Shown here: positions 31,690 to 43,586 of the stretch, piece after piece
Numbering within the stretch: the stretch's first letter is position 1
Layout: each line of letters opens with the position of its first letter
Origin: Serendipita indica DSM 11827
Lineage: Eukaryota > Basidiomycota > Agaricomycetes > Sebacinales > Serendipitaceae
Direction of reading: 5' to 3'
Assembly: GCA_910890315.1 (NCBI GenBank)
Contig: CAJVGD010000022.1
Coordinates: 62,001 to 126,000 of the forward strand
Length of the DNA: 64,000 bases
Position numbers and translations under genes: made by a program
Notes under the pieces: model-generated
The model's input: only the letters and a program-made list of their open reading frames with translations
Database searches by the model: none
Told to the model about the DNA's origin: nothing

Positions 31690-33796
31690 ATGTCGACCTC
31701 TCAGCCTCCTCCTGCCGCAGATGAGCGCTCTCCACTCCTTGAACGAGGTCGACAGCGCGTGGCAGGCGAACGGCGCGACGCAAGCCCCCCAACGAAATCT
31801 AAAAGCATTTCATCAAGGATTAGGGACATACCAGTCTTCATCCGACTCGCGCCGCTCGTCGCCTTGTTCTCCCTTTCGATAGAAGTTCCCTTGTTGACCA
31901 TTCTCGAAGTCATCGACCGAATTCTGTGTGTCTTGTGGTACGAAAGACATGATCCGGCCTCTATTCCACCCACTGGAGAGATTCCAACCGAGATGTGCAA
32001 GGCTTCTGGTCCATTTACGTATTCATCCACATTCCTGAGCACTCGGGCCGTACTTGTAGCCATAGCTGGTAATTCCATCGCAATATCTAAACACTAGGAA
32101 TACTAACAAGCTTTGTAGCGTTCATGGTTACATCCTTTATTGGCCAATTTGGAGCCTTAGTGGGACGAAGGCCCATCGTTTTACTACTTGTACTCGCCAA
32201 TCTCGTCACCATCTCAAGCTTTACTGCATTTATATTCATTCCAAATAGCATCGCTGCCCTGGGGATGGTCGCCATATGGCTCATCGTGGGATCGTTTGCT
32301 GATGTTCTCGCAATCGTACTAATCAGCAATATGATGGTCATTGATACTGCTTCTCCTAGTTCGAGGTGAGTTCGCTCCGTTTATCTGCCAGAAGCTCACA
32401 AAATTGAGCAGAGCGTCCCAAGTGTCCGTGATAATGGGCTCCATGGTAGCAGGGGAAATACCTAGTTTCTCTATCGGGGGTTATATACATCGCAAAGGAG
32501 GAGTAGCGGCTGTCTGCTTTACGGCCGTTGGATTGGCAGTCGCCCAGCTACTCTACGCATCTTCGCCTCTGGTCGTTCCGGAAACGTTTAGTAGCGAGAA
32601 ACGGGAAGCTGCTCGTGAGGAGCGACGAGACCGACATCGGCAAGCCCGTGAACGCAGCTTGGAGCGATGGGAAGAGCAATCCGGAGACGCAACAAGGGTC
32701 CCCAAACGACTCGTCAGAAAGACTTACGAGTCACTTCAGGCCGTCATCGATCCTGTCTTACGACTCAAACCGATTCGTAAACCGGATGGCAGCCGGAACT
32801 ACCGCCTTACGGTCCTCGGAGTTGCCTACCTCTTGGCCAGCGTCACAAACGGATACATAAACTCTGCGCTGATTGCATGGTTTACGTTTGTCCTCAAGAA
32901 GACAATTGAAGAGGTGAACCTTTACCAGTCCGTCGCTGGTTCTTACTGACTGGTCTATCGTAGAAAGGGTTCATTTTCACGTGGATTGCTGCAATGCAAT
33001 TCACCGGGATGATCATCGTCTTCCCACTGCTGTCCAAATGGAGTCGAGTCCTATATGCACGCTTTATCGCTCGTCGACAGGAGCGAAGTCCCATGCAAAT
33101 TAACGGAGAACCTATCCAGCAACAAGATCCGAGGCTCCCTGAAGGAGACGTACTGTCTAACCCCGAATCAGAGCTTTCTTCGGCGCATTTCGACGTTTAT
33201 CTGCTCCGATGGTGCTACCTCTTCATCGCACTCTTTTACGGAACTATCGCTCTTGCACGGACAAATGCCCAGATAGCAGCAGGTACGAGGATGTTCGTCG
33301 ACTGTACTTGTCCACGCTGACGACTCGCCAGTTGCTGTCACCTTGACCATGTTCGGAGGCGCCCATCCTTCACTATTGTCTATTGCCGCAGCGAGTGTGA
33401 ACCCAATTCAGTCAGGTAAGCTGACTGTGTCTATGCAGGGTGGATTGCTCACATTTGTCCAGGCGAGGCCGTCGCTGGCATTGAGATGGTGGGGACTATA
33501 GGCAGACTTGTATCCCCTTTGATTATTGGTCCCATACAAACCAAGTAAGCTCCTTGTTCGTCCGTGAATCCTCTGACACTCGACAGAATCATGCTCAAGT
33601 CTCCCACGTGCTGTGGTTTAGCATGATGGTGTGTCCTTTTCCTAAGGATCCAGCGTGGTATATTTACGAATCTATCTAGTTGGCAATGCTGGTAGTCGTG
33701 TTGATCACCTTCCTCATCCGTGACGAGGACAGGTATATACCTGTGGAGACGGATACCCCAGAGCAGGAATCGTTACTCCCACAGGAGACATCATAG
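31690..33796 (+). CDS. Major facilitator superfamily transporter
   Basis: Multi-pass membrane transporter, substrate unknown. The N-terminus MSTSQPPPAADERSPLLERG has an acidic/dileucine type sequence often seen in vacuolar or endosomal carriers. Helices follow: IRLAPLVALFSLSIEVPLL, then FGALVGRRPIVLLLVLANLV (a motif-A-like GxxxGRRP), MVAIWLIVGSFADVLAIVL, a long charged central loop with EERRDRHRQARERSLERW, then YLLASVTNGYINSALIAWF and others, ending in a helix (AMLVVVLITFLI) and EQESLLPQETS. About seven introns. The splice near 33545-33595 does not keep frame as written (donor phase 2, acceptor needing phase 0). One added base in the AA before the donor would fix it, so the exact junction or one base is doubtful. 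Confidence 0.75.
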
Positions 33797-34030
33797 TATG
33801 ACTTGTAGACATTAGTTATAGATCAAGTTGTATTCTCGGTGGCAGCGACCAAACAAACGCCGGCTTTTGTCACCGACGATCCAAGTCATTGCTCCAAAGT
33901 CTGCTCATCGCAAGCTACAACGCGACAAACATCGCTCAAATTTCAAAAAATTGCCGTAACAGTCAGTTACCCAAGTAAGTGTGGCCCTGTGCCGTTGATT
34001 CATGAGGAGTTTAGGCTAATCGTCGCAGAC

Positions 34031-35407
34031 ATGTCGAAGCACCAGTTTTATCTCTCGAAGGTTCGATAATGCTCTCTTTTGGAACTTAAGGATGCTAATA
34101 TCACGTTCCTATGTCTCGTCATTCGCTATTTTCCAGTGTGAGGACGCTGCGTCGAAGAGCACAATGTGCTTTACACTTGGCGCTGTTCTCGTCAAGGGTG
34201 GGAAGATTATATCTTCGGGCTATAATCATTATCGCACGCATTACGATGGCGACGATAGCAAGGCACGCGGCGGCAAGCCTCTCTCGATGCACGCCGAGAT
34301 GCACGCGATTTACAACGCCGTCGTAAGTTTTTCGCTATTCCAGTTTATCTATCTCACCTTGAGACGCACAGGGTGCGGCTCCTTCCTTCAAGACGCAATT
34401 CGTTAAAGCGGGCAACGCTGCCCTTGTATCGGGCGCAGGCGGTGCTTCCGCCACCCTCTTTGAAAAAGACGAAGAAGAAGAATATGAACGCGGCCCAATA
34501 TCGACCTCTACACCAACAGTCTTGTCGAAACAATCGAAAGGGAGCCAACCAAAACAAGGTACACCAGCACAACCATCGAAACCAATGCCGGTGTCGCAAC
34601 CAGCTTCCTCTACCTCTCACTCCCGCTCTACCAGTGGGGCGTGCGCAACTGCTTCCTCTTCGCTCGGGAACGCTCCGCCAGCGTCGTGCTTTTCAACGGG
34701 CAAACACAAACGTAAACCAAGGTCACCATCATCATCACCACCACGAGCAGAACCATCATGCTACGGTTCCGTCCCAGACAACAGCAGAGATCTCGAACAG
34801 CAATGGCGAGCGGCCCGAGCGGCTTCCACGTCGTCCAAATTATCCTGGGTATGCGACATATCGCTACAGGGATCAAATTGCACGGCAGCAAGAGAAGTGG
34901 GATCGAGCTGCAAAGGTTGCGAACCATGGCGATGGGAAGCAGAAGCTCGTTTCGCATCAGCGAACGGGATCTACGTCTGAGGAGGAGAGCAAGCACGCTC
35001 AAAAGCCAAGCTTGACTCCACCAGTGATATCCCCTGGGGTGACCGGATCGAAGCGTGGTGGAAAGTCGACAAAGGCCTGGTCCGCTCCACCGATGGTCGT
35101 CGGTACCTCCTGCGCCAAGCGACACGGCGCTCGCACGCGAGTGACAGGCGCAGACCTGTACGTCGTGCGCTTGACTCGTACAGGGGCACTTGGCAATGCG
35201 ATGCCCTGCTGGCGCTGCCTAGAGTGGTGCAAGTGGGCTGGTGTGAAGCGAATATTTCATTACGCTGTCGATTCTGCGGTCGATGATGTGTCTGGATCGG
35301 ATAAAAGGACTTCTGGAAGATGGATATGTATCAAGGTAAACGAGACTCGTCACGAGGACTGTTATTGGACGCAAGGCGATGGCAGGATCCTGGGAGGCGG
35401 GCTGTAG
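34031..35407 (+). CDS. Cytidine/deoxycytidylate deaminase-fold protein with a long insert
   Basis: Zinc deaminase fold. Exons: MSKHQFYLSK, then CEDAASKSTMCFTLGAVLVK, GGKIISSGYNHYRTHYDG, and the zinc motif SMHAEMHAIYNAV (His plus proton-shuttle Glu). The second zinc motif, GNAMPCWRCLEWCKWAGVKR (P-C-x2-C), comes only near the C-terminus, about 250 residues later. The insert between them is low-complexity (Ser/Gln/Lys), with a run of seven His from cat/cac codons near 34730. An 80-nt intron (gtacac...ctaccag, about 34550-34630) keeps the frame across it. Such inserts occur in related basidiomycete proteins, as far as I know. The substrate is uncertain: free nucleotide, nucleoside or tRNA. The start at 34031 is the first good ATG in frame with the next exon. 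Confidence 0.75.
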
Positions 35408-35953
35408 TACCAACGTAAGTCTCTATTTCTCTCACCATCTACGTCGCTGACTAGTGTAGACTGTTATATTAATGTTTCATAATACAAGAGGCTCACGTTG
35501 ACTCTGCTGCAAATGAGCACACCCCCGTTCACTCCATCACTTCGGATTACTATCTCTCGAACCCACGAGTATAGGATCCACTCGTTATCACGAGTCGGGG
35601 GAGAGTATACTAGATATCATTTCAGGTGACTGCCGAGGTTCCAAGCAGGATGTCTTTACTAGGTATCTGACAGACGCTATACTTGTATTGATTTTATCGA
35701 GAATCAAATAATGTAGTCGAAATACTGTCTGAAGAGCGCCAAGTGGTGACTGCCACCGACGAGACTCTGACTTGAACCGTTTGATCGATTCAAGAATAAC
35801 CCTCTAGAACTTCACCAATAACAAGTTTTCCAAGCTGTCTCTTTTCAAGAAGCTCGTTCCCGACTCCATGGTAGGCGCCTGATTGCTCGCTCGAGGCGTC
35901 TTGTGCTGATGACAGTCTTCTGCTCGTACATCGCTCCTCTTGTTACATCCACC
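35408..35953. other. Intergenic between the deaminase and DCN1-like genes
   Basis: About 550 nt, AT-rich in parts, with no supported gene; it probably holds the DCN1-like promoter. Confidence 0.4.
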
Positions 35954-37270
35954 ATGTCCCTATGTGTCTATTGGATCCGTATTATTGTCAAACTGCGCGC
36001 CATACTGGCCCATCGCGCCACACAAATTCCGCCATTCTTCGTTGACGGCGCGTTCAGTCGAAGATTACCAAATCTCAGCAAGATTCTTTATCTTCTGAGT
36101 TTGTCGCCATCACCGGCGCGTCGTACGTCAATCTTCATCTCACACTAATTGCACGCTAGACGCTGAGTCTTCTGCGCATTCCGCACTTTTGACATAATTT
36201 AGATTGAAAGATGCGCAATCGTATCTGAAGAAACATCAATGGCGGCTTGATCATGCTGTTGACAATTATTACACCAATCCACCGCCCACGCCGCCGGCGG
36301 GCAGCTCGAGCAAGAGTGCTGATCCGAAGAAGATTGCCGCCTTGTTTGATGGGTACAAAGGTGCAGTTTTGTCATGAATACTTCATTGGATACTGATGCG
36401 TACTCTGTAGATCCCGATTCGGATACTATCAGCATCGACGGCACTATCAAGTTTTGCGCCGACCTCGGAGTAGATCCCGAGGATGTGGTGATGCTCGCTG
36501 TCGCGTATGAGCTGCAGTCTCCGAGCGTGGGCGAGTGGACGCGCAAGGGATGGGTCGATGGCTGGAAGAAACTAGAGTACGTCGGTGGTCTGGATCTCTG
36601 TCTTTTCTCATTCAAATCATAGGTGCGACTCGATACCTCGCATGAAGGCGGCTGTCGCCCAACTCTCGACCAAGCTCTCCAACGACACCGACTATTTCCG
36701 TTCAGTCTACGACTTTACGTTCAACTTTGCAAAGACAGAGGCGGGCCAGAGGAGCATTGGTTTGTTTCTTACTTCTTAATAATATCGATCTCGCTGACAT
36801 AACGCAGCCATCGAGAACGCAGTTGCGTTTTGGAGCCTCCTGCTCCCTGCTGGCCAGAAAGGACGCGCATTGCAGCATGTGGACGCCAAGTACGATGGTG
36901 ACGAGGTTTGTGTTTGATACCGTACTGCCGGCTGTTTTGACACGGCACAGGTCATATATACCCCAAGTCGGGAACCCGGATGGAAGCCAGAGTACAATGA
37001 TCTCTGGTTCCAATTTATGACGGAGAAAGGGGGAAAGGGTGTGAGCAAGGATACATGGCAAATGGTCAGAACTTCCTCCAATCGTTGGTCGTCTCTCATC
37101 CCTCACAGTTCTTCGACTTTATTCGCACTATTGATGACAAGTTTGAAAAGTATGATATGAACGGTGAGGTTCCATCCCCTTCTGGCAGCTGTCGTGCTCA
37201 TTCATTCAAAGCGGCATGGCCTTCGACAATCGACGAGTTCTTGGAATGGGCCAAAGAGAGAATCAATTGA
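35954..37270 (+). CDS. DCN1: DCN1-like protein (cullin neddylation co-factor)
   Basis: Co-E3 that helps attach NEDD8/Rub1 to cullins. N-terminal UBA-like region: KITKSQQDSLSSEFVAITGA, then LKDAQSYLKKHQWRLDHAVD and NYYTNPP. The C-terminal PONY domain spans several exons: DPDSDTISIDGTIKFCADLG, WVDGWKKLE, IPRMKAAVAQLSTKL, FRSVYDFTFNFAKTEAGQRS, AIENAVAFWSLLLP, PEYNDLWFQFMTE, FFDFIRTIDDKFEKYD and WPSTIDEFLEWAKERIN to the TGA. All junctions checked keep frame. The first exon is the weak point: I take ATG-TCC-CTA-TGT at 35954 spliced to the TCGAAG exon at 36056, but another start is possible. It is a functional partner, in general terms, of SCF ligases that use F-box proteins. Confidence 0.82.
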
Positions 37271-37412
37271 TATCTCGATGTCCCCATTTTGTACATGGTA
37301 TAGACATATAAGCGGTTATCCAACCCGAGGACGAACCATTATTTACAGAAAAGATCCTCGTTGATCTTCGTTACGCGTTTTTCTGTGAAATAAAGCATCA
37401 CTACGTGTTCCT

Positions 37413-38264
37413 TCACGTCGTCTCTGGGATTAGGTCAGCTTCAGTCGGGCTATAGACGAATAAGAACTCACGAATCACACCCGACTCGACTGAGTATCCG
37501 GTGTAATAGCAAAGCACTTCGCTGAGCGTCTTCTCCATCTCCGGCGTAATGAGAGGGCAATCGGTGAAGGAGATTAACGTAATTTGGGAGAATGGAGTCA
37601 CCATATTCGCTGTATCGATACTTGGTGTATCTATATCCATGCCATCTCCCTCATATCGTCGGTCTCGGTCCACTCTACACGCAGTCGTCAAGTGACGCTC
37701 GATAGTTTCGATTGATACTCCATATGAGAAGACATTCAACTCTGAGATGCTCAATAGTGCCCCTGGACGGTCACCAAGTGCCGCCATTACACGTTCCACG
37801 GTGTCTCCACCCAGGGGCAAGGTCTTTATATCCGTACAGGATCGCATATACTCCAAAATCAGGTCAAGTTCCTCCTCCTTGTAGCTAGGGTGAAGCTCCA
37901 GATGATCTAGGTCGGTTGGAAGACACTAATTATCTCGTACCTGCTCCACTGTGACAGGAAGGTGGCTGCTCCCAGAGGTGCAATAGAGACACTCTGAATT
38001 CTGGTAAATACAAATCGCGAACCAAAGTAATTCACAAAGTTATACAGCGAGCCTTGCTTCAGCAACCGATACTTCTGCAGCTTCCAGTGAAATTTGCGCA
38101 GCCTGGATGGCCTCTTCGGCGGTTGGTTTGGATGCCTGAAGGTGAGCAAGTGAAGCATCATCGTTTGCGATTAGTTTGCGAATGAGAAGTGCTTCTTCTG
38201 GCGTAACTGCCATATTAGCGCTTCGAGAACCGGCGTTGTTTGTATTTGCATTGTCTCTTCCCAT
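37413..38264 (-). pseudogene. F-box (coiled-coil type) gene with an internal deletion
   Basis: Near relative of the gene at 38542-40394. The 5' part reads MGRDNANTNNAG, AVTPEEALLIRKLIANDDAS, LEAAEVSVAEARLA, which aligns with that gene's coiled-coil N-terminus. At about 38055-38075 the sequence jumps straight to GSLYNFVNYFGSRFVFTRIQ, which aligns with ASLYNFVAYLGSRFILSSIQ deep in the partner's Leu-rich region. Some 1.1 kb, including the whole F-box, is therefore missing, and the two parts are in different frames. The 3' part continues with EYMRSCTDIKTLPLGGDTVE and ISFTDCPLITPEME. A real deletion pseudogene, not a base-call problem. Confidence 0.78.
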
Positions 38265-38541
38265 CCAGTACTGTTGTGGTAGGGTTGACGCCAGGTTCCG
38301 CCACAAACTAATGGTCGGACGCGTTGGAGTATTATGTTCACCTTTATAAGCATGATTTATTCCACAAAGCCTATTCCTGACGCATTTATGAACTCAAAGT
38401 CTTAAACTTGAGCTTACCCGAATAGGACAGAGTACACGAACTAGATTAGACGATTCTATCAATGAACTATCATTTATTATGTGCCCTCGCCTGTTGCTCC
38501 TAGAATTACTCCAATTTCTCTCCTGCCGAAGAACGGACCAA

Positions 38542-40394
38542 CTACGCCTGATCTCCAACTTGGCACATGGTCTTGTTTAACCTCTGCGCCATCTCCGGCG
38601 TAATCAGAGGGCAGTTATTGAACGATATATGAGCGGGCTGGGAGAAGGGAGAAATGGTTCTTGGCTCCTCAATGTCCATGCCATCCTCGCGTCTGCGTTC
38701 TTCATATAAATGAGGGGCAGCCGCAAAAATGCGCTCTATGTTTTCGAGTGTCCCTTCGTATGAGGTTATTTCCAAAGATATAATGATCGATAAAGCATCC
38801 GCAGTGTCTCCAAGTGCCGTTAGTATACGCTCTACGCTGCCTCCACTAACAGCCAGTGTCTTGATACTCGTACAATATCGCATATACTCCATTATGAGGT
38901 GGATCTCCCCCTCGCTGTATCCATGCAATAGCACGAGGCGTTCCAGGTGGGTTGGAATATTTTGATTACTTCGTATCTGTTCCACCGTGACGCCGAACCC
39001 GAAGCTGATGGTTCCTAACGGCACAATTATGAGACTTTGAATGCTGGAAAGAATAAATCGCGACCCTAGATACGCCACAAAGTTGTACAGCGAGGCTTGC
39101 ATCAAATCCAACCTCGGCAATCTGACGACGGAGCGGGAGTGGGTTCGAATGATCGGCGGTGAGTTGAGCTCGAGTATTTGAAGCGACGCCGCTGACGCTC
39201 TGAGCAAAACAGACAGAGAATCGAGGTGCCTTGCAACTCGAGATGTGACAGAAAGATGGGTCAATCTGGACAGAACCTGCTGACAGAGAGCTGCTTTGAC
39301 ACGTTCGACCTCAAGGTAGCTGATTGTATCACCGGCTTTCAAACTCAATGCCCCGTTATAATTGCCATGGATATGAAGAGCGGTCAGAGGTGGTAGGTGC
39401 CATAGAAGATGATTATCAATGGAGTTGACCGAATAATGCAGCTTTGCTATATGTTCGATGGATTCGAGCAATATACCAACGCGATGGCGAATGTCGGTTG
39501 AGATTGCGAAAGTGCAGGCGATACCAAACTCCTTGAATCGGTTGCCAGCCTGCCTTAGATAATGATAGAATATCTTCTCCGAGTATCGACCCCCGGAGTC
39601 TATCAGCAGGACAAAATTCCTCCAAACCTCGGAGTCATGGGAGACAATGCTACGCCAGGAGCGACACACGGACCCAAGTATGACTGGGTGACTCCAGGTA
39701 CGATCCCTTTGCAGGTTACCCTCATTTATCAGGTTTGGAATGCTCTCCCCGAACTGGCTTGTAACTTGCCGGAATATTTCTCGCCAGATCTCTGTCGGTA
39801 TGCGAGTGAAAGACCGTAAGCGACGCTTCTTTTGTGAGGCTGAGTGGGTGACTTCCGCTACGAGGCCGGTAATCATGTGAAGGGAAGTGACCAGGTGGTC
39901 CAAACTGGCCTGAGCATCCTGGATGGCGTATACCGCTTCCTCTTTGTTGCTTTGCTGGCGAAAAACGACTGATTTCACTCGAGATAGAGAATTTTGAAAA
40001 TCGGTGATGACTTGTTCTTTCTCCGACCACATCTCCGATTCCTTTATAGACAAGAGGGTCATTATGCGCCCCAAGATAATATTTTCGGTTCAAAAACCCA
40101 CCTTGCGCACCTCCAATTTGTTCAGAGTACATAGGACTCCTTCCATCTCTGTCTCGAAAGCAATCGCTTCATGTAGTCGGCTGTTTGCTTCATTGCCTCC
40201 ATTTCCTTGGCTCTCAGTGTAGTAGACGCGGCTTGGAGCGCTTGCTCGGTGGCCTGCTTCGAGATTTGAAGGCGAGCAAGGGAAGCCTCGTCGGCTGCGA
40301 TTAGTTCGCGAATGAGTACTGCACCTTCCGATGTGACAGCATCATTAGCAGACATAGAGAGTGTACTGTACGTCGTTGGATGGTCTTGTTCCAT
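38542..40394 (-). CDS. F-box protein, coiled-coil plus Leu-rich type
   Basis: A second, unrelated-looking F-box group. Exon 1 starts MEQDHPTTYSTLSMSANDAV and forms a coiled coil (EASLARLQISKQATEQALQA). After the intron with donor gtgggt (about 40045-40105) the protein continues ESEMWSEKEQVITDFQNSLS, then the F-box RSFTRIPTEIWREIFRQVTS, SVCRSWRSIVSHDSEVWRNF, and Leu-rich repeats (LPPLTALHIHG, LPRLDLMQASLYNF, LERLVLLHG). It ends ISFNNCPLITPEMAQRLNK. In exon 1 the frame slips near 40193-40194 (TT on the plus strand); one more A in the gene gives a continuous coiled coil (EANSRLHEAIAFETEMEGVL). About 600 residues. Probably functional apart from that base. Likely SCF substrate receptor. Confidence 0.77.
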
Positions 40395-41377
40395 CTGGCG
40401 TAATAAGTGGTCGGGTTCAGAGTCAAGGTCGATTATGCCAGGCTCCGTCACGTACATGTCTTTGAGCCTGAATCGAGTTTTGATGTATTACCAGGCTCCT
40501 TCTTCCATGATGCTTTGAAGCCCTGCTCGAAAGTTGGAACTTGACCAGTCCGCGCTAGTTCTTGTTGTCTGCCATATCCAACCAAAAATCGGTTTATTCG
40601 GTCAGAAAATAGATGCTATCAATCGATATACACGCAAAATGACTTCACTTTGATCGACTGCCGACACCTTGCACTTAGTTGATATCGAAGTGGCCAAGTG
40701 ACTCGTTCCCGAAGCAGAAAGTCCCAGAAAGCTCAAATTGTGAGACTTCTTTGTCCACATGGATCACCACAGCGCCTTTGTCCCCGCCTGCTGCTGTCCA
40801 CACGGTCGGCATCGTCAAGAGTGGCGGATCCGGCAGGGACCGTAACCGGCAGCGTTGATTCTCATTGGAACCAATCCAAGTGTGATGTACCACAACAATC
40901 GTCTTGAAGGCACGTCAGCCAGCAGGCGAGGCGGTTCGGGTTCCTTCTCAGGTAAGACAGTTCGGCAAGTGTGCCTTGATATCCAGGTATTGACGGACTG
41001 TCTGTAGGTAAGCACTCCCGCAAATCAAACAACCAACATAGCAATAGCTCAGGCACTCGTCGAGCAGCCGCCTGCCTGACAAATATCTGGGCCACATACC
41101 AATGCAGCGTCCTGGCTCTAAATGGTCTATCTGGATGCCTTCCTGAATTCCCACATCGAATCGGGCAATGTCGCGCTGGATTCAATCGTTCACCCTCGCG
41201 TCCAAGCTCGTCCTCGTGCGACCATCTCACGGCACCAGCGCGTTCCTGCTCACCGGATCTGGAGACAAATGACCGCTTCGTATCCTTTAAAGGAGAGTGG
41301 GGCCCCACACTCGTTACTCTGGACCCAGTCGGGCTTCAGTAACCCACCCCTCTCCAGTCGCTAGACCGCTATCTAGA
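40395..41377. other. Gene-free stretch upstream of GDSL gene C
   Basis: Nearly 1 kb between divergent starts. A 148-codon open frame on the minus strand (40862-41308) has no domain, signal peptide or paralogue and is not called. No repeat recognised. Confidence 0.45.
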
Positions 41378-42938
41378 ATGATGACACTCGCTTTCTGCAC
41401 CCTCATTTTCACCTCTCTACTGAATCACGTGCTTGCCAATCCTCTTCCGGCTCTTCCCAGGCCCATCGAGCGTCGAGGAAATGCAACCTTTGTGCATTCG
41501 GTTTCCGAATGCCCAACTCTTCCGCCAAGAAGTACGCCAGCCACGAGTGTGCATGATCTGTGTGTACATTTTTTTCCACCCTGTGCCACCTGACCTTCCT
41601 TGAAGTCGGCCGGACGATTTTGCCTATACGTTGGCTATTGGAGACTCTATTACCGCGGGAGCGTTCAGCCGAGGTCTACAGGCCAACCCATTTCTCAGCT
41701 TGAGCGAATGGAGAGGTCAATCATATGCAGCCGGCATGGATGATGGTGCTTTAACTATCCCAAATGTAGGCATGATCGCTTCCACAAATCTATCCACTAA
41801 TGCTATTTTGTCCAGCTTATCCGACACTATAACCCAAAGGCTACCGGCGGAAGTAAAGGAAGCAACATTTTCCCCGAAGTTTGCTTCGGTCCGTCTCGGC
41901 CATTGCGCGTACTCAATGATCCACTAACTGTGTATAAGGATTAATTTGCCTTCCTGGATCATTAGGATGGAACCCTGCTGTCGACCAGCTGAACGCTGCG
42001 CAGACTGGCGCACTCGCCAGTAACCTCCCGCATGAAGTCAAGGATTATCTCATTCCACAAGTCAAGAAATGGAACTTACCCAATAAAAAGTTCAAGTACA
42101 TCAACCTTCAGATCGGATCCAATGACCTGTGCTGGCTATGCGCACAGGCGACTATTGGTATTGGACCAGGTTCGGTGGACGACTTTGAGGGAACATTAGG
42201 AGGACGCTAGAGATGATCCGCAAGGCCATACGTGAGTACAACCAGAACGGTTTATCCAAATATAATCGCCCCTAGCAAACTCACTTGTCAATTTGCTCGC
42301 TGTATTCAAGGTATCGGACATTTTCGAGGTAGTTAATAATGGCTGCGTGCGTGCATCTGCTAACGGAGCGTGTAGCTGACAAAAAATCAACCATATTGCT
42401 CCAAACTCCTGACTTCTCTGCCTCATAAGAACATCGAATGCGCTGTGCGTAATTTTCTTGCAACTCGGTCTACGTCTGATGACTTGCAGTGCTCGTTACT
42501 TGATGGTAATATTGGAGAGACAACACGAAAACTCATGGACCAACTCAAAGACCAATACAACGACGCCCTGATTCGCATCGCCACTGACTATCAGAAACAA
42601 CGCTACCCTGACTTGTATGTCCCAGTCCTCTCGGGAGATTGTTATTGAAACCTCTTCAGTGCGGTCGTATGGCAACCAGAAATCATTTCCCTAGGAGGCT
42701 ACCCTATCCAAGGTATGTCTGGGTTTGAATTCTTACCATGTACTGAGGTTCCCCAGCGCTCAGCGATGTCGATTGCTTCCACCCGTCTCTCAAATCTCAC
42801 GAGCTGCTGGCAGCAAACATCTGGAACCGAATGGTTGGGACGAAAGAAGAGAAGAAGGAACCGGTTGCATGGACTACCTCCCCTCAAATTCGATGCCTCA
42901 AGGAAGATGACCGCATACTCACCAATACCCTGCTCTGA
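41378..42938 (+). CDS. Secreted GDSL/SGNH lipase, phospholipase-B-like (paralogue C)
   Basis: Starts MMTLAFCTLIFTSLLNHVLA (signal peptide). Exons match A and B: ATSVHDL; RPDDFAYTLAIGDSITAGAF (nucleophile Ser); EWRGQSYAAGMDDGALTIPN; LIRHYNPKATGGSKGSN; GWNPAVDQLNAAQTGALASN; YINLQIGSNDLCWLC (conserved Asn); LVNLLAVFKVSDIFE; QPYCSKLL; KLMDQLKDQYNDALIRIATD; and a last exon with LSDVDCFHPSLKSHELLAAN (catalytic Asp and His), ending RILTNTLL. The frame breaks at GGG 42189-42191; one more G gives FEGNIRRTLEMIRKAI, as expected. It is on the opposite strand and about 12 kb from paralogue B, and more diverged from A and B than they are from each other. Confidence 0.82.
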
Positions 42939-43117
42939 GGCCAGTAGATCTGCATAGCCGTCGTTTTTTTTTATAAGTGTTACCGTGAATTTCAAAGTCA
43001 TTCCGAGAGAAACGGGGTATAGCAGCGCCGACGTTAGTGTACTTATGCCAATCTTCTATCGAGACTATAGGAAGCAGTACGCATTTTAGTCGATGATTCC
43101 ATTGCTGGCTTGTCTAA

Positions 43118-43370
43118 TCGCCTGCTGGCAGATCACGCACCACCACGCTACGTGTCTGACGTGCTGGTAGGATGCTGATGGAAGTGAGTGTTGCTGGAGG
43201 GGCGAGTGTTGGCGGTGTTCAAAGGTGGGGAGGAATGTACGGCTTAGGCTCGGAAGAGGTCAGCGTAGGTGAAGGCGAGGCTTTGGCACCTGCAACCGGA
43301 AGACCAGGAGGAAGGATTCCTGTAGGTGTTTCGCGTGTGAATACGGCGGATATTGGATCTAAATATAATG
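43118..43370 (-). pseudogene. Partial copy of the PX-domain gene
   Basis: Read on the minus strand, this piece gives ILPPGLPVAGAKASPSPT, SSEPKPYIPPHL, a stop, then APPATLTSISILPARQTRSV. It clearly matches ILPPGLAVTGKVSPTPT, SSKPKPYIPPHLRPPSTL and PPARQTRSVLMRDLP of the PX-domain gene (about 47050-47310). Only this internal segment, roughly 250 bp, is present, with a stop and length changes. It is a dispersed or duplicated fragment about 4 kb from its parent and in the same orientation. Confidence 0.72.
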
Positions 43371-43586
43371 AACCGCCGTCATGCAAATGTCTAGAAGGCT
43401 GTGAGTCGAGGGCGAGAGCAAGTCGAAACCTAAAAGTTGACTCCTAAAGAACGGTCGGGCTGCGGGCAAGATAACATAGCAAAATTCATCAGTTAAACAT
43501 AGAAACCTTATATCTTAATTAGAAACTGCTACAATCAATAAAGAATACCCATAGGCCAGCCCCATGCTGCGCAGCGAAGTCGGTAC

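Noticed and set aside
40862-41308. A 148-codon minus-strand open frame upstream of GDSL gene C
   Set aside because: Composition is unlike real genes here (many Arg and Cys, no hydrophobic core pattern), and no splice sites or family likeness were found.
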